A DNA stretch of 64,000 nt from KACC-23026 sp963829575 (GCA_963829575.1 CAWHJF010000001.1:1-64000), one strand, 5' to 3'. Counted from the stretch's first letter, positions 50,320 through 60,180 are shown. The notes: generated by a model not told the origin, from the letters alone. Numbers and translations: made by a program.

Positions 50320-50394
50320 CTCTGGCTGATTCCTTTCAATTCTATCTTTTTTCGATTTTAACACAGCCATATAACTCACTCCAAGAAAAATAGA

Positions 50395-50439
50395 AGGACG
50401 ATTCTTAAGAGCCCCACAATAGGGTTCAAGAATCGTCCT
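50395..50439 (-). terminator. Terminator of the ydcC-like gene
   Basis: AGGACGATTCTT pairs with AAGAATCGTCCT on the minus strand, then a T-rich stretch. It separates the lipoprotein gene from alr. Confidence 0.75.
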
Positions 50440-50466
50440 CTGGTCTCTATCTCGCTTACCAATCCA

Positions 50467-51471
50467 TTACTTCGTTACTTGGCCAGACACAGATGCTGCT
50501 ACCTCTTGCATTTCTTCAGGTGTCAACTTAGTTGAAACAAGATAGAAATCCATGCCATCTCTAGACCAAGAAAGGGAATGGTCGGTCATAACCCCAACAG
50601 ACTCATCAATATTAACCGGTTGAGCAGTCGTTTCAATGGCTTCACTGGTTGGTGAAACATTCGATTGAGACTCGATAAGCGTATAGCCCTTCTTGCCTGC
50701 ATATTTCATAATAAATTGTCTCTGACCCGACTTATTTTGAAGGTCTGTTGAATAAGACAAGGTTGCGCCTTTAATTGAAGCAGTTGGTTTCATGATTGTA
50801 AACGCTTGATGTGGTTTGGCAGATGTTTGAGTATCTAATTTAGCTGTTTCCATGTTTTTATCAACATTGAATGTATCCTTTTTGAACGTTGGATTAAAAT
50901 CAAACGAATTAAAGGTAATATCGATCATGACATTCATGTCTTGATCCATAACCTGTACATTTTTTGGTGACAAGTCTTTATTAAGCATGATCTTTTGATT
51001 CGCTAACAATTGAGTTTGATAATTCGTTTTCGTTGTAAAGAGATAATTCTTATCCTTTGATTCAAACTTTGCGTTGGCGTCTTTTTGGATATCTTTAATC
51101 AAGGATTGATACAAGTAATATTGACTACGATTGTTTGGCCATTCACTTTGGAAATGATATTTCTTGTTTTGCGATGGTGTTAAAACGAAGACACCGTCGG
51201 AATTCTTAATGATCATTTGGGTGTTTTCTTTTTTTCCATCATTTAAAACCACTTTGTAATTGTTTGGCTCTTGGTACCAAATTTCAGCTTGATATTTCTT
51301 CTCTTGCTTCCCATTTTTGAAAGTCATCGTTGCTTTTGTGTGATACCCCTTTAAGGAATCGACTTTTTTCCCAAGATCTTTGACAACGTCCGCCTGGGAT
51401 TTTTGTCCGCATGCTGCCAAAATGCCAATTAAGAGTATACCCAGTACGACAACTGAAAGAATTTTCTTCAA
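50467..51471 (-). CDS. ydcC: LolA-like sporulation lipoprotein, YdcC homologue
   Basis: 334 aa. Lipoprotein signal peptide KKILSVVVLGILLIGILAAC with the lipid cysteine near 21. The mature part resembles the LolA/LolB fold (MTFKNGKQEKKYQAEIWYQE region, EPNNYKVVL). The start is TTG 51471 behind AAAGGGG. In B. subtilis ydcC lies between acpS and alr and is linked to sporulation; function is by analogy. Confidence 0.85.
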   Translation of the reverse strand: MKKILSVVVLGILLIGILAACGQKSQADVVKDLGKKVDSLKGYHTKATMTFKNGKQEKKYQAEIWYQEPNNYKVVLNDGKKENTQMIIKNSDGVFVLTPSQNKKYHFQSEWPNNRSQYYLYQSLIKDIQKDANAKFESKDKNYLFTTKTNYQTQLLANQKIMLNKDLSPKNVQVMDQDMNVMIDITFNSFDFNPTFKKDTFNVDKNMETAKLDTQTSAKPHQAFTIMKPTASIKGATLSYSTDLQNKSGQRQFIMKYAGKKGYTLIESQSNVSPTSEAIETTAQPVNIDESVGVMTDHSLSWSRDGMDFYLVSTKLTPEEMQEVAASVSGQVTK

Positions 51472-51755
51472 AATGATCCAGCCCCTTTGTCTCAAGTTCA
51501 GTGACAAAGAAGGGATTCTATCTCAGCTTATCACACCCATTAGATTCCTAAAGATTTAAATACATAAAGTATAAAAATTCCGTTCCCCCTTTTTTTTGTA
51601 TCTGGATGGGGGGATCTTCAGTAGGCACGATCCAAACAATGCCCCATCACAACTAATCATTCTTCTCTTTTTGAATCACGCAATGGGCTGCGACTCACCA
51701 ATAGTCCCTCCTAACGTACTAAGAATATATGAGACAACTTCTCCGGATATGCAGA

Positions 51756-52118
51756 CTAGCCTAACAAGCCCTCAATAATTACAAAAGCAGTGGCCATTGT
51801 TTGGGAATGCGAGAGACTAACATGAATTTTTTCTTCACCGCTTATAAGGCTCGTTAATACTGGTTTCCCTTTTTCATCGTTTAGAATCTGCACGTCCTGT
51901 AAGGAGAGGTTCTGACCTATTCCCGTTCCTAGTGCCTTAGAATAGGCTTCTTTAGCTGCAAATCTCCCAGCCAAGAATTCCACTTTTCTCCTTCCAGATA
52001 ATGTATAGAATACTGCACGCTCTTCTATTGTTAAAATGCGCTCAATGAATCGAGCGTTCTCCATTGCGGCTTCAATTCGATCCAGTTCAATAAGGTCAAT
52101 TCCAATTCCTTTGATCAT
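51756..52118 (-). CDS. acpS: Holo-acyl-carrier-protein synthase AcpS
   Basis: 120 aa. Adds 4'-phosphopantetheine to ACP. MIKGIGIDLIELDRI with Mg ligand D8 and FAAKEAYSKALGTG near 52 (Glu ligand). ATG 52118 after AAGGAG is chosen. Confidence 0.96.
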   Translation of the reverse strand: MIKGIGIDLIELDRIEAAMENARFIERILTIEERAVFYTLSGRRKVEFLAGRFAAKEAYSKALGTGIGQNLSLQDVQILNDEKGKPVLTSLISGEEKIHVSLSHSQTMATAFVIIEGLLG

Positions 52119-52207
52119 CGATCCGTGCACTCCTTCATCGGTTTACTTTTTCTTTATTCCCGTTCCCTATATAATGAAATAAATCAATCATTCTAGGGGG
52201 TCATCTA

Positions 52208-52819
52208 TTGTTCATACGAACCGAGAGTTTTCGAGAATACATAAGGTTGTATCCGATTGTTTCAATATTACTACTTATTAACATAGTGCTTTATCTGATC
52301 TTTCAACTCAGTGTCTGGTTTCATCTTACACCCATTATAAACCTATTCGAGACTGGTGTCGGTTCCAATTTGGATATAAGAAACGGTCAATGGTGGCGAC
52401 TTGTCACCCCTCTGTTTTTGCATTTTACATTTATGCATATCCTTTTTAACGCCTTCTCCATTTTTCTATTTGCGCCAGCCTTAGAAATTATATTAGGTAA
52501 AGGCAAATTTTTGATTGCCTACCTAGGGTCTGGAGTCATTAGCGACTTGCTGACCACATGGTTTGGCGGGATCGATTTATATTACATTGGAGCTTCGTCT
52601 GCGATCTTCGGGTTGTTTGGCATCTACCTGTTCATGATTGCACTCCGTCGCGATTTAATAGACCGCGTCAATGGGCAGATGATCGGCGTCATCTTAATTT
52701 TAAGTGTTGTGTCGACATTTTTAACCCCTCAGGTTGATGTCCTAGGTCATCTTTTTGGCCTTTTAGGCGGTTTCATACTTGGACCGATCCTTTTAGTCCG
52801 AAAAAAAAGGAGCTGGTAA
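52208..52819 (+). CDS. Rhomboid-family intramembrane serine protease
   Basis: 203 aa with six membrane segments. Catalytic serine in GASSAIFG (near 140), histidine in GHLFGLLGG (near 183) and the HFTFMHILFN motif. TTG start behind AGGGGG. Divergent from acpS, as ydcA in B. subtilis. Substrate unknown. Confidence 0.9.
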   Translation: MFIRTESFREYIRLYPIVSILLLINIVLYLIFQLSVWFHLTPIINLFETGVGSNLDIRNGQWWRLVTPLFLHFTFMHILFNAFSIFLFAPALEIILGKGKFLIAYLGSGVISDLLTTWFGGIDLYYIGASSAIFGLFGIYLFMIALRRDLIDRVNGQMIGVILILSVVSTFLTPQVDVLGHLFGLLGGFILGPILLVRKKRSW

Positions 52820-52976
52820 GACACATACTCTTAACAAGCTTTAACCAAGTAAGAACTTCGTCCTGCATCATGTAATGTTACTAAATTATGCGAAAATATT
52901 TGATTTCCATAAGTGCTTTGCATATAATTGTTAGAAATTCATATTTTTATACAATTTTTTAACAAGGGGGAAAACC

Positions 52977-54560
52977 ATGAGTCAAGGAAAATTAAAAAGT
53001 AAATTAAACCTTCTGGATTTAACCCTATTGGGCGTAGGCTCAATTATCGGTTCTGGTTGGTTGTTTGGTGCCCTACATGGCGCTCAGGAAGCCGGTTCAC
53101 TGGCATGGCTCTCTTGGGTTATTGGAGCCGTTGCAATTATTCTTATTGGTTTGGTCTACGCTGAACTAGGGGCAGCCCTTCCACGAGCTGGGGGTTTCGT
53201 TCGTTACCCTGAATACTCTCATGGATCCGTAACAGGATTTTTAATCGGGTTTACGTCTTTCCTCGCTTACTCAAGCGTAGTAGGTGTTGAAGCCGAGGCG
53301 GTTCGTACATATGCGAACTATTGGTGGAAAGGATTAACCAATTCCAATGGTAGTCCCACGGTCGAAGGCTTTCTTTTCCAAGTCGTTCTTCTAATTATTT
53401 TCTTCTTACTTAACTATTGGAGCGTTAACTTCTTTGGGAAATTCAACACCATTATTACAATCTTTAAGTTTGTCGTACCAATCTTGACCATCATCGTCAT
53501 GTTTATCTTCTTTAAACCAAGTAACTTTCATATTAGTGGCGCAACACCAGGTGGAATGAAAGGGGTCTTCAGTGCTGTAGCCGGTGCCGGAATTGTGTTC
53601 TCATACTTAGGCTTCCGTCAAGCGATCGACTTTGCTGCTGAAGCCAAAAGACCTCAAACAGATATTCCTAAAGCTATTATCTATTCCGTAATCATCGGTC
53701 TCGTTCTTTATGTCCTTTTACAAATTGGATTTGTGGGTTCTGTCCCATTTAGTCAAATGGGTGCCACAGATTGGGGTAACTTAGGAGATAAAATCCAAAG
53801 TTCACCTTATGCGGACATCATGTCTATTCTCGGTGTTGGTTGGCTTCTTCAACTGATCCTTTGGGATGCTGTGATCTCCCCAGGGGGAACAGGGAACGTC
53901 TTTATGGCTGGTTCCGGTCGAGTGCTCTATGCATGGGCTAGAAACGGTTACCTACCCAAAATCTTTGGTAAAGTTGATCCAAAAACAGGGATTCCACGTG
54001 CAGCATTATGGTTGTCCTTTATCCTTGCGATCCTTTGGACGCTTCCTGCTCAATTCCAAGCGTGGGGTGGCTTAATTAGCGCTGTAACAAGCGCGTTCGT
54101 CTTAACTTACATGGTCGGCCCCGTTTCAGCAGGTGCGTTCCGTAAAACTGCACCCGGTATGAAACGACCTTTTGTCTTAAAAGGCTTTGGATGGATTAGC
54201 CCTCTTGCCTTCATCGCAGCTTCTCTCATTGCATACTGGAGCGGTTTTGGGGTTATGGAACTTCTCGTGATCCTGAACTTAATTGCCTTTGTTGTCTTCT
54301 GCTTTGTTGGTGGAAAGAACCAATACTTTAAAGGTGATTTAAAATCTGGTTGGTGGTTGGTGTTCTATTACATCGTCATGCTGATTCTGTCTTGGATGGG
54401 TCAATTTGGCGGACACAAAATCATTCCACAACCATGGGATGACGTGAGCGTCGCAATTGCTGCTCTTGTTTTCTATTTCTGGGGTGTCAACTCGAGCCTA
54501 AAAGAGCCTCGTATCCTAGATGAAGATGACGAGTCTGATTCCGTTAAAGCTGAATTTTAA
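52977..54560 (+). CDS. APC-superfamily amino acid permease
   Basis: 527 aa with about 12-14 membrane segments. The N-terminal GVGSIIGSGWLFG (near 20-32) is the APC substrate-binding loop, and the GFRQAIDFAAEAKRPQTDIP region is conserved. Acidic cytoplasmic tail DEDDESDS. The substrate is not certain. Single gene with its own terminator. Confidence 0.9.
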   Translation: MSQGKLKSKLNLLDLTLLGVGSIIGSGWLFGALHGAQEAGSLAWLSWVIGAVAIILIGLVYAELGAALPRAGGFVRYPEYSHGSVTGFLIGFTSFLAYSSVVGVEAEAVRTYANYWWKGLTNSNGSPTVEGFLFQVVLLIIFFLLNYWSVNFFGKFNTIITIFKFVVPILTIIVMFIFFKPSNFHISGATPGGMKGVFSAVAGAGIVFSYLGFRQAIDFAAEAKRPQTDIPKAIIYSVIIGLVLYVLLQIGFVGSVPFSQMGATDWGNLGDKIQSSPYADIMSILGVGWLLQLILWDAVISPGGTGNVFMAGSGRVLYAWARNGYLPKIFGKVDPKTGIPRAALWLSFILAILWTLPAQFQAWGGLISAVTSAFVLTYMVGPVSAGAFRKTAPGMKRPFVLKGFGWISPLAFIAASLIAYWSGFGVMELLVILNLIAFVVFCFVGGKNQYFKGDLKSGWWLVFYYIVMLILSWMGQFGGHKIIPQPWDDVSVAIAALVFYFWGVNSSLKEPRILDEDDESDSVKAEF

Positions 54561-54568
54561 TTAAACGC

Positions 54569-54604
54569 CACCCCCCATTGGATTCCTTCCCAATGGGGGG
54601 TTTT
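54569..54604 (+). terminator. Permease terminator
   Basis: CCCCCCATTGG (54571-54581) with CCAATGGGGGG (54590-54600), then TTTT. Confidence 0.92.
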
Positions 54605-54762
54605 AGTTCTGAATCCATACACGACCTTGTCATTAATAGGTGTTTTATTAGGCTTTTATCAGAGTTTTTTTGCGAAACAATTGAAATTTCCTCACAAATT
54701 CGGCATACTAAGAGAATGATCTTAAAAGTTAATGCGTTAACATAGAAAGGGGAACATGTTCC

Positions 54763-54996
54763 ATGGCTTTTGTAATTACATCACCTTGTATTGAAGAAAA
54801 AGCTGGAGAGTGTGTAGAGACTTGCCCTGTTGATTGTATTATTGAGGGCGCTGAGCAGTTCTATATTGATCCAGACATTTGTATAGACTGCGGGGCTTGC
54901 GAAGCAGTGTGTCCGGTTGAAGCGATCTATCCAGAAGAAGAAGTTCCGGAAGAAGAACAGAAGTTCATTCAAATTAACCGCGACTACTTTAAATAA
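54763..54996 (+). CDS. Ferredoxin, 7Fe (3Fe-4S plus 4Fe-4S) type
   Basis: 77 aa. Cysteines at C9, C17, C21 and a distal CIDCGACEAVCP set (near 40-50). The first motif has the long gap of a [3Fe-4S] site and the second is the classic CxxCxxCxxxCP. The acidic tail is typical of Bacillus FdxA. Strong ribosome site (AAAGGGG). Electron carrier in the cytoplasm; the partner is unknown. Confidence 0.92.
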   Translation: MAFVITSPCIEEKAGECVETCPVDCIIEGAEQFYIDPDICIDCGACEAVCPVEAIYPEEEVPEEEQKFIQINRDYFK

Positions 54997-55004
54997 GCTT
55001 GAAA

Positions 55005-55040
55005 AGAAGAAGGTGACCACGCGTCACCTTCTTTTTCTTT
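55005..55040 (+). terminator. Ferredoxin gene terminator
   Basis: GAAGAAGGTGAC pairs with GTCACCTTCTT and T-rich sequence follows. Confidence 0.9.
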
Positions 55041-55044
55041 TGGG

Positions 55045-55165
55045 GAACGATCGGCCAGGTTCAGTTCCCGTACGTCGTTTTATTTCGGTTTACGGGAACG
55101 ATGCGTGCGGTTCAGTTCCCGTACCCCTGGGTGAACTCGATTTCGGGAACTGACCCCGTGCTCAA
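55045..55165. repeat. Cluster of GTTCAGTTCCCGTAC extragenic repeats
   Basis: GGTTCAGTTCCCGTAC at 55058-55073 and 55109-55124, with inverted TTTACGGGAAC (about 55089-55099) and CGGGAACTGA (55144-55153). The same motif recurs inverted at 60543-60556. Function unknown. Confidence 0.65.
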
Positions 55166-55240
55166 ATTCGCCGTTACGATAATCCATCCTTCACTTTAGA
55201 AAAGGGACTGCCCTATGGCAGCCCCTTTTCTCATTGCGAA

Positions 55241-55714
55241 CTATTCGTTTGCACCAGCGCCTTTTAAGAAACCAATTAGCGATGTTATGGCTCGATTCAC
55301 ATCGGGATCTTTTAACGCTTTAAGAAGATCAAACAAATTGGTGACCTCACCGCTTTCGGCCACTTCTTCTGCTTTGGCAATCCCACGGTTTACGCGTTGG
55401 ATCAGAGGCTGTATCTTCTCAATATCCAACTCCCCGATCATTTCAGCGAGTTTCACAAAATGAACCAACATGGTGCTGTTATGGGGTTTGTTTAACTCTT
55501 TTGCTACAACACCCATCACTTTATCACCTTGGCCAACAATTGCCGTCATGAAATCCAATAGCCCCTGGTCATCCATGCGTTGAAGAAAATGAATCGACTT
55601 TTCAATGGCGGCTCGTTGATCAAATAGGGCGCTGAGTAGTGCTTCTTTATCTTGAGATTCTTTAACCTCTGGCTCAACAGGGAGCCGCTCGATTTGTTGA
55701 ATCGCTTTAGCCAC
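55241..55714 (-). CDS. DUF1641 protein, partner of the formate-dehydrogenase-like enzyme
   Basis: 157 aa, mainly helical and soluble. Resembles B. subtilis YrhD/YjgD, found next to YrhE/YjgC. GTG 55714 overlaps the end of the upstream gene by eight bases, so the two are coupled. Function unknown, perhaps an assembly or regulatory subunit. Confidence 0.85.
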   Translation of the reverse strand: MAKAIQQIERLPVEPEVKESQDKEALLSALFDQRAAIEKSIHFLQRMDDQGLLDFMTAIVGQGDKVMGVVAKELNKPHNSTMLVHFVKLAEMIGELDIEKIQPLIQRVNRGIAKAEEVAESGEVTNLFDLLKALKDPDVNRAITSLIGFLKGAGANE

Positions 55715-58673
55715 GACTACTCAACTCCTTTTTCTGTTTCACAAGATCACCTGGGAACACATAATCCTCACGCTCCCATTTCTTTTGAATTTCGACACCA
55801 TTTTGTGGCGTCCGTTTTCCAAATCGATGGTTATTCTTAGGAAGCGGGCGTTCCCCTTCTGTTTCAAGAACCTCTATGCGCACCGCCGTGTCTTTATACG
55901 CTGGCGTATCGGTATCTTTGTCCACTTCACTTGTGGTCAGTTGATTGACCGCCCCTTCACCGCTGTCGTTCATTGGAATATAGACTTCATTCCCCTTAAC
56001 TCGATCAGTTACTAAAACACGCCCTTTTGCGGCACCCGTTTTCGATACGAGTCGGACTAACGCCCCGTCTTTAATTCCGCGCTCTTCCGCAAGCTCAGGG
56101 GAGACCTCAAAGAACACACCTGGTGTACGTCTTGTAATCCCTACTGATTTATAGGTCATATTTCCTTCATGGAAATGTTCCAGTAAGCGCCCATTATTCA
56201 AATGAATATCGTACTCTTCACTTGTTCCTGTCGTTTCCGTCCAATCGACTGGGAAGAAACGCGCTTTACCATCAGGGAAATGGAAATGTTCAGTATAAAG
56301 TAACGGTTGATCCGTTCCATCCTCACGCATCGGCCATTGTAAGCTGTCATAGCCTTCAAGACGGTCGAAAGTCACACCTTTCATGAGCTTTGTTAGACTC
56401 GTAGCTTCTTCCAAGATCTCAGAAGGATGGGTATAGTTCCAGTCCACGCCTAAGGCTTCCGCAATCATTTGGAGAATTTGCCAGTCAGGTTTTGAATCCT
56501 CTAAAGGTTCAAGGACTTGATAAAGACGTTGGATTCGGCGTTCTGTATTTGTGAAGGTTCCTTCTTTTTCTAAGCTTGGGACAGCTGGCAAGACCACATC
56601 AGCAAACTGAGCTGTCTTAGTCAAAAATAAATCCTGAACAACAAAGAAATCGAGTTTTTCAAAGGCATCTTGAACATAATTGATATTGGAGTCGACAATC
56701 CCCATATCTTCTCCCATTAAAACAAGACCTTTGAGTTTACCCATGTGAATGGAATCGACCATTTGATGGTTGTTCAATCCGACCGTTCCGGATAATTCCG
56801 TTCCCCAGGCTTCTTCATATTTGGTACGAATCGCCTCATCGGTCACCGCTTGATATCCTGGGTAATTATTCGGCATACTACCAAAGTCACTACAGCCTTG
56901 AACATTATTGTGACCGCGTAAAGGATAGGCCCCTGTTCCTTTTCTCATGTAATTACCTGTCATAAGTAAAAGATTAGAAATGGCCGTTGACGTGTCCGAT
57001 CCACCTTTTTGTTGTGTGACACCCATGGCCCAACAAATACAGACGCCGTTTTTGGCTTCATGAATCATTTCGGCAACATGGATTATGGTTTCTTTAGAGA
57101 TGCCTGTTTTTTCTTCGGCATACTCAAGCGTATATTTTTCAAGGTTTTTCTTGTAATCCTCATAATTATTGACCCATTGATCGATGAATGCTTGGGCCTG
57201 CCAACCTTGATCCAGGATGTATTTGGTAACAGCGGATAGCCAAATCAAATCAGTTCCTGGTTTTGGATGTAAATGAATGTCTGCGCGCTCCGCCATTTCG
57301 TGCTTACGAATATCGGAAACAATCAACTTTTGCCCTCTGGTTTTTTTAGCATGCTTGATCTTCGCAGCTAAGACCGGATGGGATTCCGCTGTGTTCGTTC
57401 CGACTCCAATTATAAGGTCCGCGGCTTCGAGGTCACTCATTGAGCCTGAGTCACCGCCATAGCCAACCGTTCTAAATAACCCAATAGTTGCAGGGGCTTG
57501 GCAATACCGGGAACAATTATCCACGTTGTTTGTCCCGACGACTTGGCGAGCTAATTTCTGCATGAGATAGGATTCTTCATTAGTCGCTTTAGAGGATGAA
57601 ATGAATCCTAGCGCATCCGGCCCATTCACAGTTTTAATTTTGCCGAGTTTCTCCGCAATAACAGCCATTGCCTCTTTCCAACTCACTTCTTTAAATGTAT
57701 CACCCGTTCGAACAAGTGGTTTCGTCAGGCGTTCTTCACTGTTGACGTAATCCCAACCGAATTTACCTTTTACGCACGTTTGGATCCCGTTTGCCGGCGA
57801 ATCTTGTTGTGGTTCCACTTTTAAAATTTTCCGTCCCTTTGTCCACACATCAAAGCTACACCCGACTCCGCAATACGTACAAACCGTCTTGGTTTTCTTG
57901 ACATGTTCGTTGCGCAACTCCGATTCCGCATCTGATACAGACATCAGCGTCCCATAGCCGTTTTCGACTTTTTTAGTTAAGTCAATCATGTCGCGAAGCG
58001 TGTTAGATTCAATACCAGACATATAGCCCGCTTCACCAAGCATTGAATTTTCCATTAGAGCGTTACAAGGACACACCGTGACACATTGCCCACAGTTCAC
58101 ACAAGAGGACTCATCAATAGACGTCTCACCATCCCAGAGGACACGTGGACGGTCACTCGACCAGTCAATAGAGAGTGTCTCATTGACCTGAACGTCTTGA
58201 CAAACCTGCACGCAACGTCCACAAGCAATACATTGGTCAGGATCATACCGATAAAAAGATCCAGAATAGTCCGCTTCGTATGGTTTAAATGTGAAGGGTT
58301 CATCCTGATGCTCAATCCCCATGCTTTTTACCGTGTTATGTATTTCGCATGAACCATTGTTGTTATCACATACCGTACAATAAAGTTCGTGATTCACCAA
58401 AACTCGATTCATGGCGATTCGTCTTGCTTCTTTCGTGTCCTTCCCTTCAGTCTCCACCACCATGCCCGGTTCCACTGTCGTTCCACAAGCCCGTACAAAT
58501 TCTCCATTCACTTCTACCGTACATGTATCACACGTTTGAATGGGTCCGAGCGATTCATGATAGCAAAGTCCTGGGACATCCATTTCTGCTTCTCTAATGA
58601 GATCCATTAGATTTTGTCCAGGGTCTGCTAAAAACTCTTGACCGTTCACCTTCACAACCACATGTTCTGCCAA
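55707..58673 (-). CDS. Molybdopterin oxidoreductase, formate dehydrogenase alpha-like (YrhE/YjgC type)
   Basis: 988 aa. A [2Fe-2S] ferredoxin domain (1-78, C37, C48, C51, C63), a His-Cys NuoG-like segment (about 85-125), two [4Fe-4S] motifs (C148-C158 and C191-C201), the C-terminal-type 4Fe-4S site CTYCGVGC (265-272), the Mo-bisPGD catalytic domain and a C-terminal molybdopterin-binding domain. The metal ligand is C391 in SRYCQAP; there is no selenocysteine codon. True formate dehydrogenases have His next to this residue, here Gln, so the substrate is uncertain. Cytoplasmic, no Tat signal. A cre site lies upstream. Confidence 0.9.
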   Translation of the reverse strand: MAEHVVVKVNGQEFLADPGQNLMDLIREAEMDVPGLCYHESLGPIQTCDTCTVEVNGEFVRACGTTVEPGMVVETEGKDTKEARRIAMNRVLVNHELYCTVCDNNNGSCEIHNTVKSMGIEHQDEPFTFKPYEADYSGSFYRYDPDQCIACGRCVQVCQDVQVNETLSIDWSSDRPRVLWDGETSIDESSCVNCGQCVTVCPCNALMENSMLGEAGYMSGIESNTLRDMIDLTKKVENGYGTLMSVSDAESELRNEHVKKTKTVCTYCGVGCSFDVWTKGRKILKVEPQQDSPANGIQTCVKGKFGWDYVNSEERLTKPLVRTGDTFKEVSWKEAMAVIAEKLGKIKTVNGPDALGFISSSKATNEESYLMQKLARQVVGTNNVDNCSRYCQAPATIGLFRTVGYGGDSGSMSDLEAADLIIGVGTNTAESHPVLAAKIKHAKKTRGQKLIVSDIRKHEMAERADIHLHPKPGTDLIWLSAVTKYILDQGWQAQAFIDQWVNNYEDYKKNLEKYTLEYAEEKTGISKETIIHVAEMIHEAKNGVCICWAMGVTQQKGGSDTSTAISNLLLMTGNYMRKGTGAYPLRGHNNVQGCSDFGSMPNNYPGYQAVTDEAIRTKYEEAWGTELSGTVGLNNHQMVDSIHMGKLKGLVLMGEDMGIVDSNINYVQDAFEKLDFFVVQDLFLTKTAQFADVVLPAVPSLEKEGTFTNTERRIQRLYQVLEPLEDSKPDWQILQMIAEALGVDWNYTHPSEILEEATSLTKLMKGVTFDRLEGYDSLQWPMREDGTDQPLLYTEHFHFPDGKARFFPVDWTETTGTSEEYDIHLNNGRLLEHFHEGNMTYKSVGITRRTPGVFFEVSPELAEERGIKDGALVRLVSKTGAAKGRVLVTDRVKGNEVYIPMNDSGEGAVNQLTTSEVDKDTDTPAYKDTAVRIEVLETEGERPLPKNNHRFGKRTPQNGVEIQKKWEREDYVFPGDLVKQKKELSSRG

Positions 58674-58695
58674 GTTTACCCCTCCTCTAATATAT

Positions 58696-58709
58696 TGAAA
58701 GCGCTTTTA
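58696..58709. promoter_or_regulatory. CcpA cre-like site upstream of the molybdopterin enzyme
   Basis: TGAAAGCGCTTTTA, 13 of 14 positions of the cre consensus, 23 bases before the start codon. It could block initiation when glucose is present. Confidence 0.65.
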
Positions 58710-58856
58710 CCTAAATTATACACCTAAATGAAGTATTCAAAAAGTTCTTCGCTCTTAATCTCTTTCCCCTTTTGACACTTTAAAAAACCTATTTTTAAGA
58801 ATTGGTAATCTTCATCATAAAAATATATGCTCTTATGACTCCCAAAATGATGGGTT

Positions 58857-58883
58857 GGGTGTTTTTTTGACAAAAAAACACCC
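58857..58883 (-). terminator. Terminator of the M50 protease gene
   Basis: GGGTGTTTTTTT and AAAAAAACACCC form a perfect 12-bp stem with a three-base loop, 27 bases after the stop of the gene at 58910. Confidence 0.8.
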
Positions 58884-58909
58884 CCATCACTGGAGGTGCG
58901 GTCATACAC

Positions 58910-60058
58910 TTAATATATTGATGCTGGAACGATGGTCTGGGCATAGAAAAATAATAATCCTAAAGCTCCTGCCAGTAAAACATACCAGAAAAAGGTCAAC
59001 CATTTGGTCTTGGCTGGCGCATTGTAATACTGATTGATTTCAACCCGTTGGTTCTCAAGCTTTTTCATTTCCACATCATATTGACTTTGAATAACAGGCA
59101 AATCCTCCCACTCTTGAATGCGTTCCACAAGAGCCATGAGTTGAGTGTACACCTTGACCTTTTCCATTGATCTATAGTGATCAAGCTTTTGCTTGTCCTG
59201 AATGATCGGGAACTTAAAGCTTTGAGCCGATTGGTTTTTCGCTAGGATTTCACGTCTATTTTGGTCCCATTCGCGTGTGATATGCATTTTCATCACATCG
59301 TTCACCATTCGTTCTTCTCCGTTCACATAAGTCTGATAAAATAAGTCAGGCCAGACTCTTGAGAGTTCATCTTTAGCAAACGCATAAGAATCAAGCGTTA
59401 TAGTTAACTTTTGAATATTAAAATCCTCTCTTGTTCGTCTCCACCACGAAAAAATACCTAAAATGATGATCAGAATCAGGATGGGCGATGGGAAGAAATA
59501 GGCAAAGACACCGAGCCCAATTAATCCAATTAACCAAATGTGAGGGGAGAGCACACCAATAATACGCCCACCATCAAGGGGTGAAATTGGGATTAAATTA
59601 AACAAATTCAACATGGCCCCAACAAGTACGGTCACGCCCCAAATGGGTTGATGGGTCGCCTGGAATAAGAAAAGCGGAGGAAGGGTCGACAAAAGTCCAA
59701 AAAGTGGCCCTCCATAAGCTACAAAGGCTTCCGTTGCCGCATCTTTAGGCCGTTCTTTCATCCCGATTACGGCTCCCATAAAGGGGATAAAAACAGCTGG
59801 AGTTGTCCGGATGCCTTTTATTTTCGCCGCAACCAGATGACCCATTTCATGCACAAAAAGAACATAAATAAGCGCGATGCCGAATTGCCATCCAAAGAGA
59901 ATTGCATATGTGACCAAGGAGAGAACGAGACTGATCAGCGTTCCACCAAATTTAAAGACTTTAAAGGTGACAAGCAGCCATTTGAGCTTAGATAAAATGA
60001 CGAGTCCTGCTGTCGCAAGAGCGCCTTTTTGTTTGCCGCTGCCTTTTTTTTCAGGCAT
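58910..60058 (-). CDS. M50 (site-2) family membrane metalloprotease
   Basis: 382 aa. The zinc site HEMGH is at 70-74 in a membrane helix, and the third ligand is in PISPLDGGR near 160. About five membrane segments in the N-terminal half, then a long cytoplasmic helical region (about 215-350) and one C-terminal helix. The extra domain is unusual for short SpoIVFB-like proteins. Substrate unknown. Confidence 0.88.
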   Translation of the reverse strand: MPEKKGSGKQKGALATAGLVILSKLKWLLVTFKVFKFGGTLISLVLSLVTYAILFGWQFGIALIYVLFVHEMGHLVAAKIKGIRTTPAVFIPFMGAVIGMKERPKDAATEAFVAYGGPLFGLLSTLPPLFLFQATHQPIWGVTVLVGAMLNLFNLIPISPLDGGRIIGVLSPHIWLIGLIGLGVFAYFFPSPILILIIILGIFSWWRRTREDFNIQKLTITLDSYAFAKDELSRVWPDLFYQTYVNGEERMVNDVMKMHITREWDQNRREILAKNQSAQSFKFPIIQDKQKLDHYRSMEKVKVYTQLMALVERIQEWEDLPVIQSQYDVEMKKLENQRVEINQYYNAPAKTKWLTFFWYVLLAGALGLLFFYAQTIVPASIY

Positions 60059-60180
60059 AATCGTTCTCTCCCTTCCATTTTTTATTCACTCAGTGAGTTG
60101 ATTAAAGGTTTAGATTTCCTATATCATAACATAGGCGGAAACAGTTTGTACGAATTATCATTTCGAATAGGGAGGGTCAC

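Noticed and set aside
57480..57530. Selenocysteine in the formate-dehydrogenase-like enzyme
   Set aside because: The metal ligand codon is an ordinary cysteine codon and no in-frame TGA occurs.
58724..58909. 61-codon open frame on the minus strand
   Set aside because: It runs through the perfect terminator hairpin at 58857-58883 and has no ribosome site or recognisable domain.
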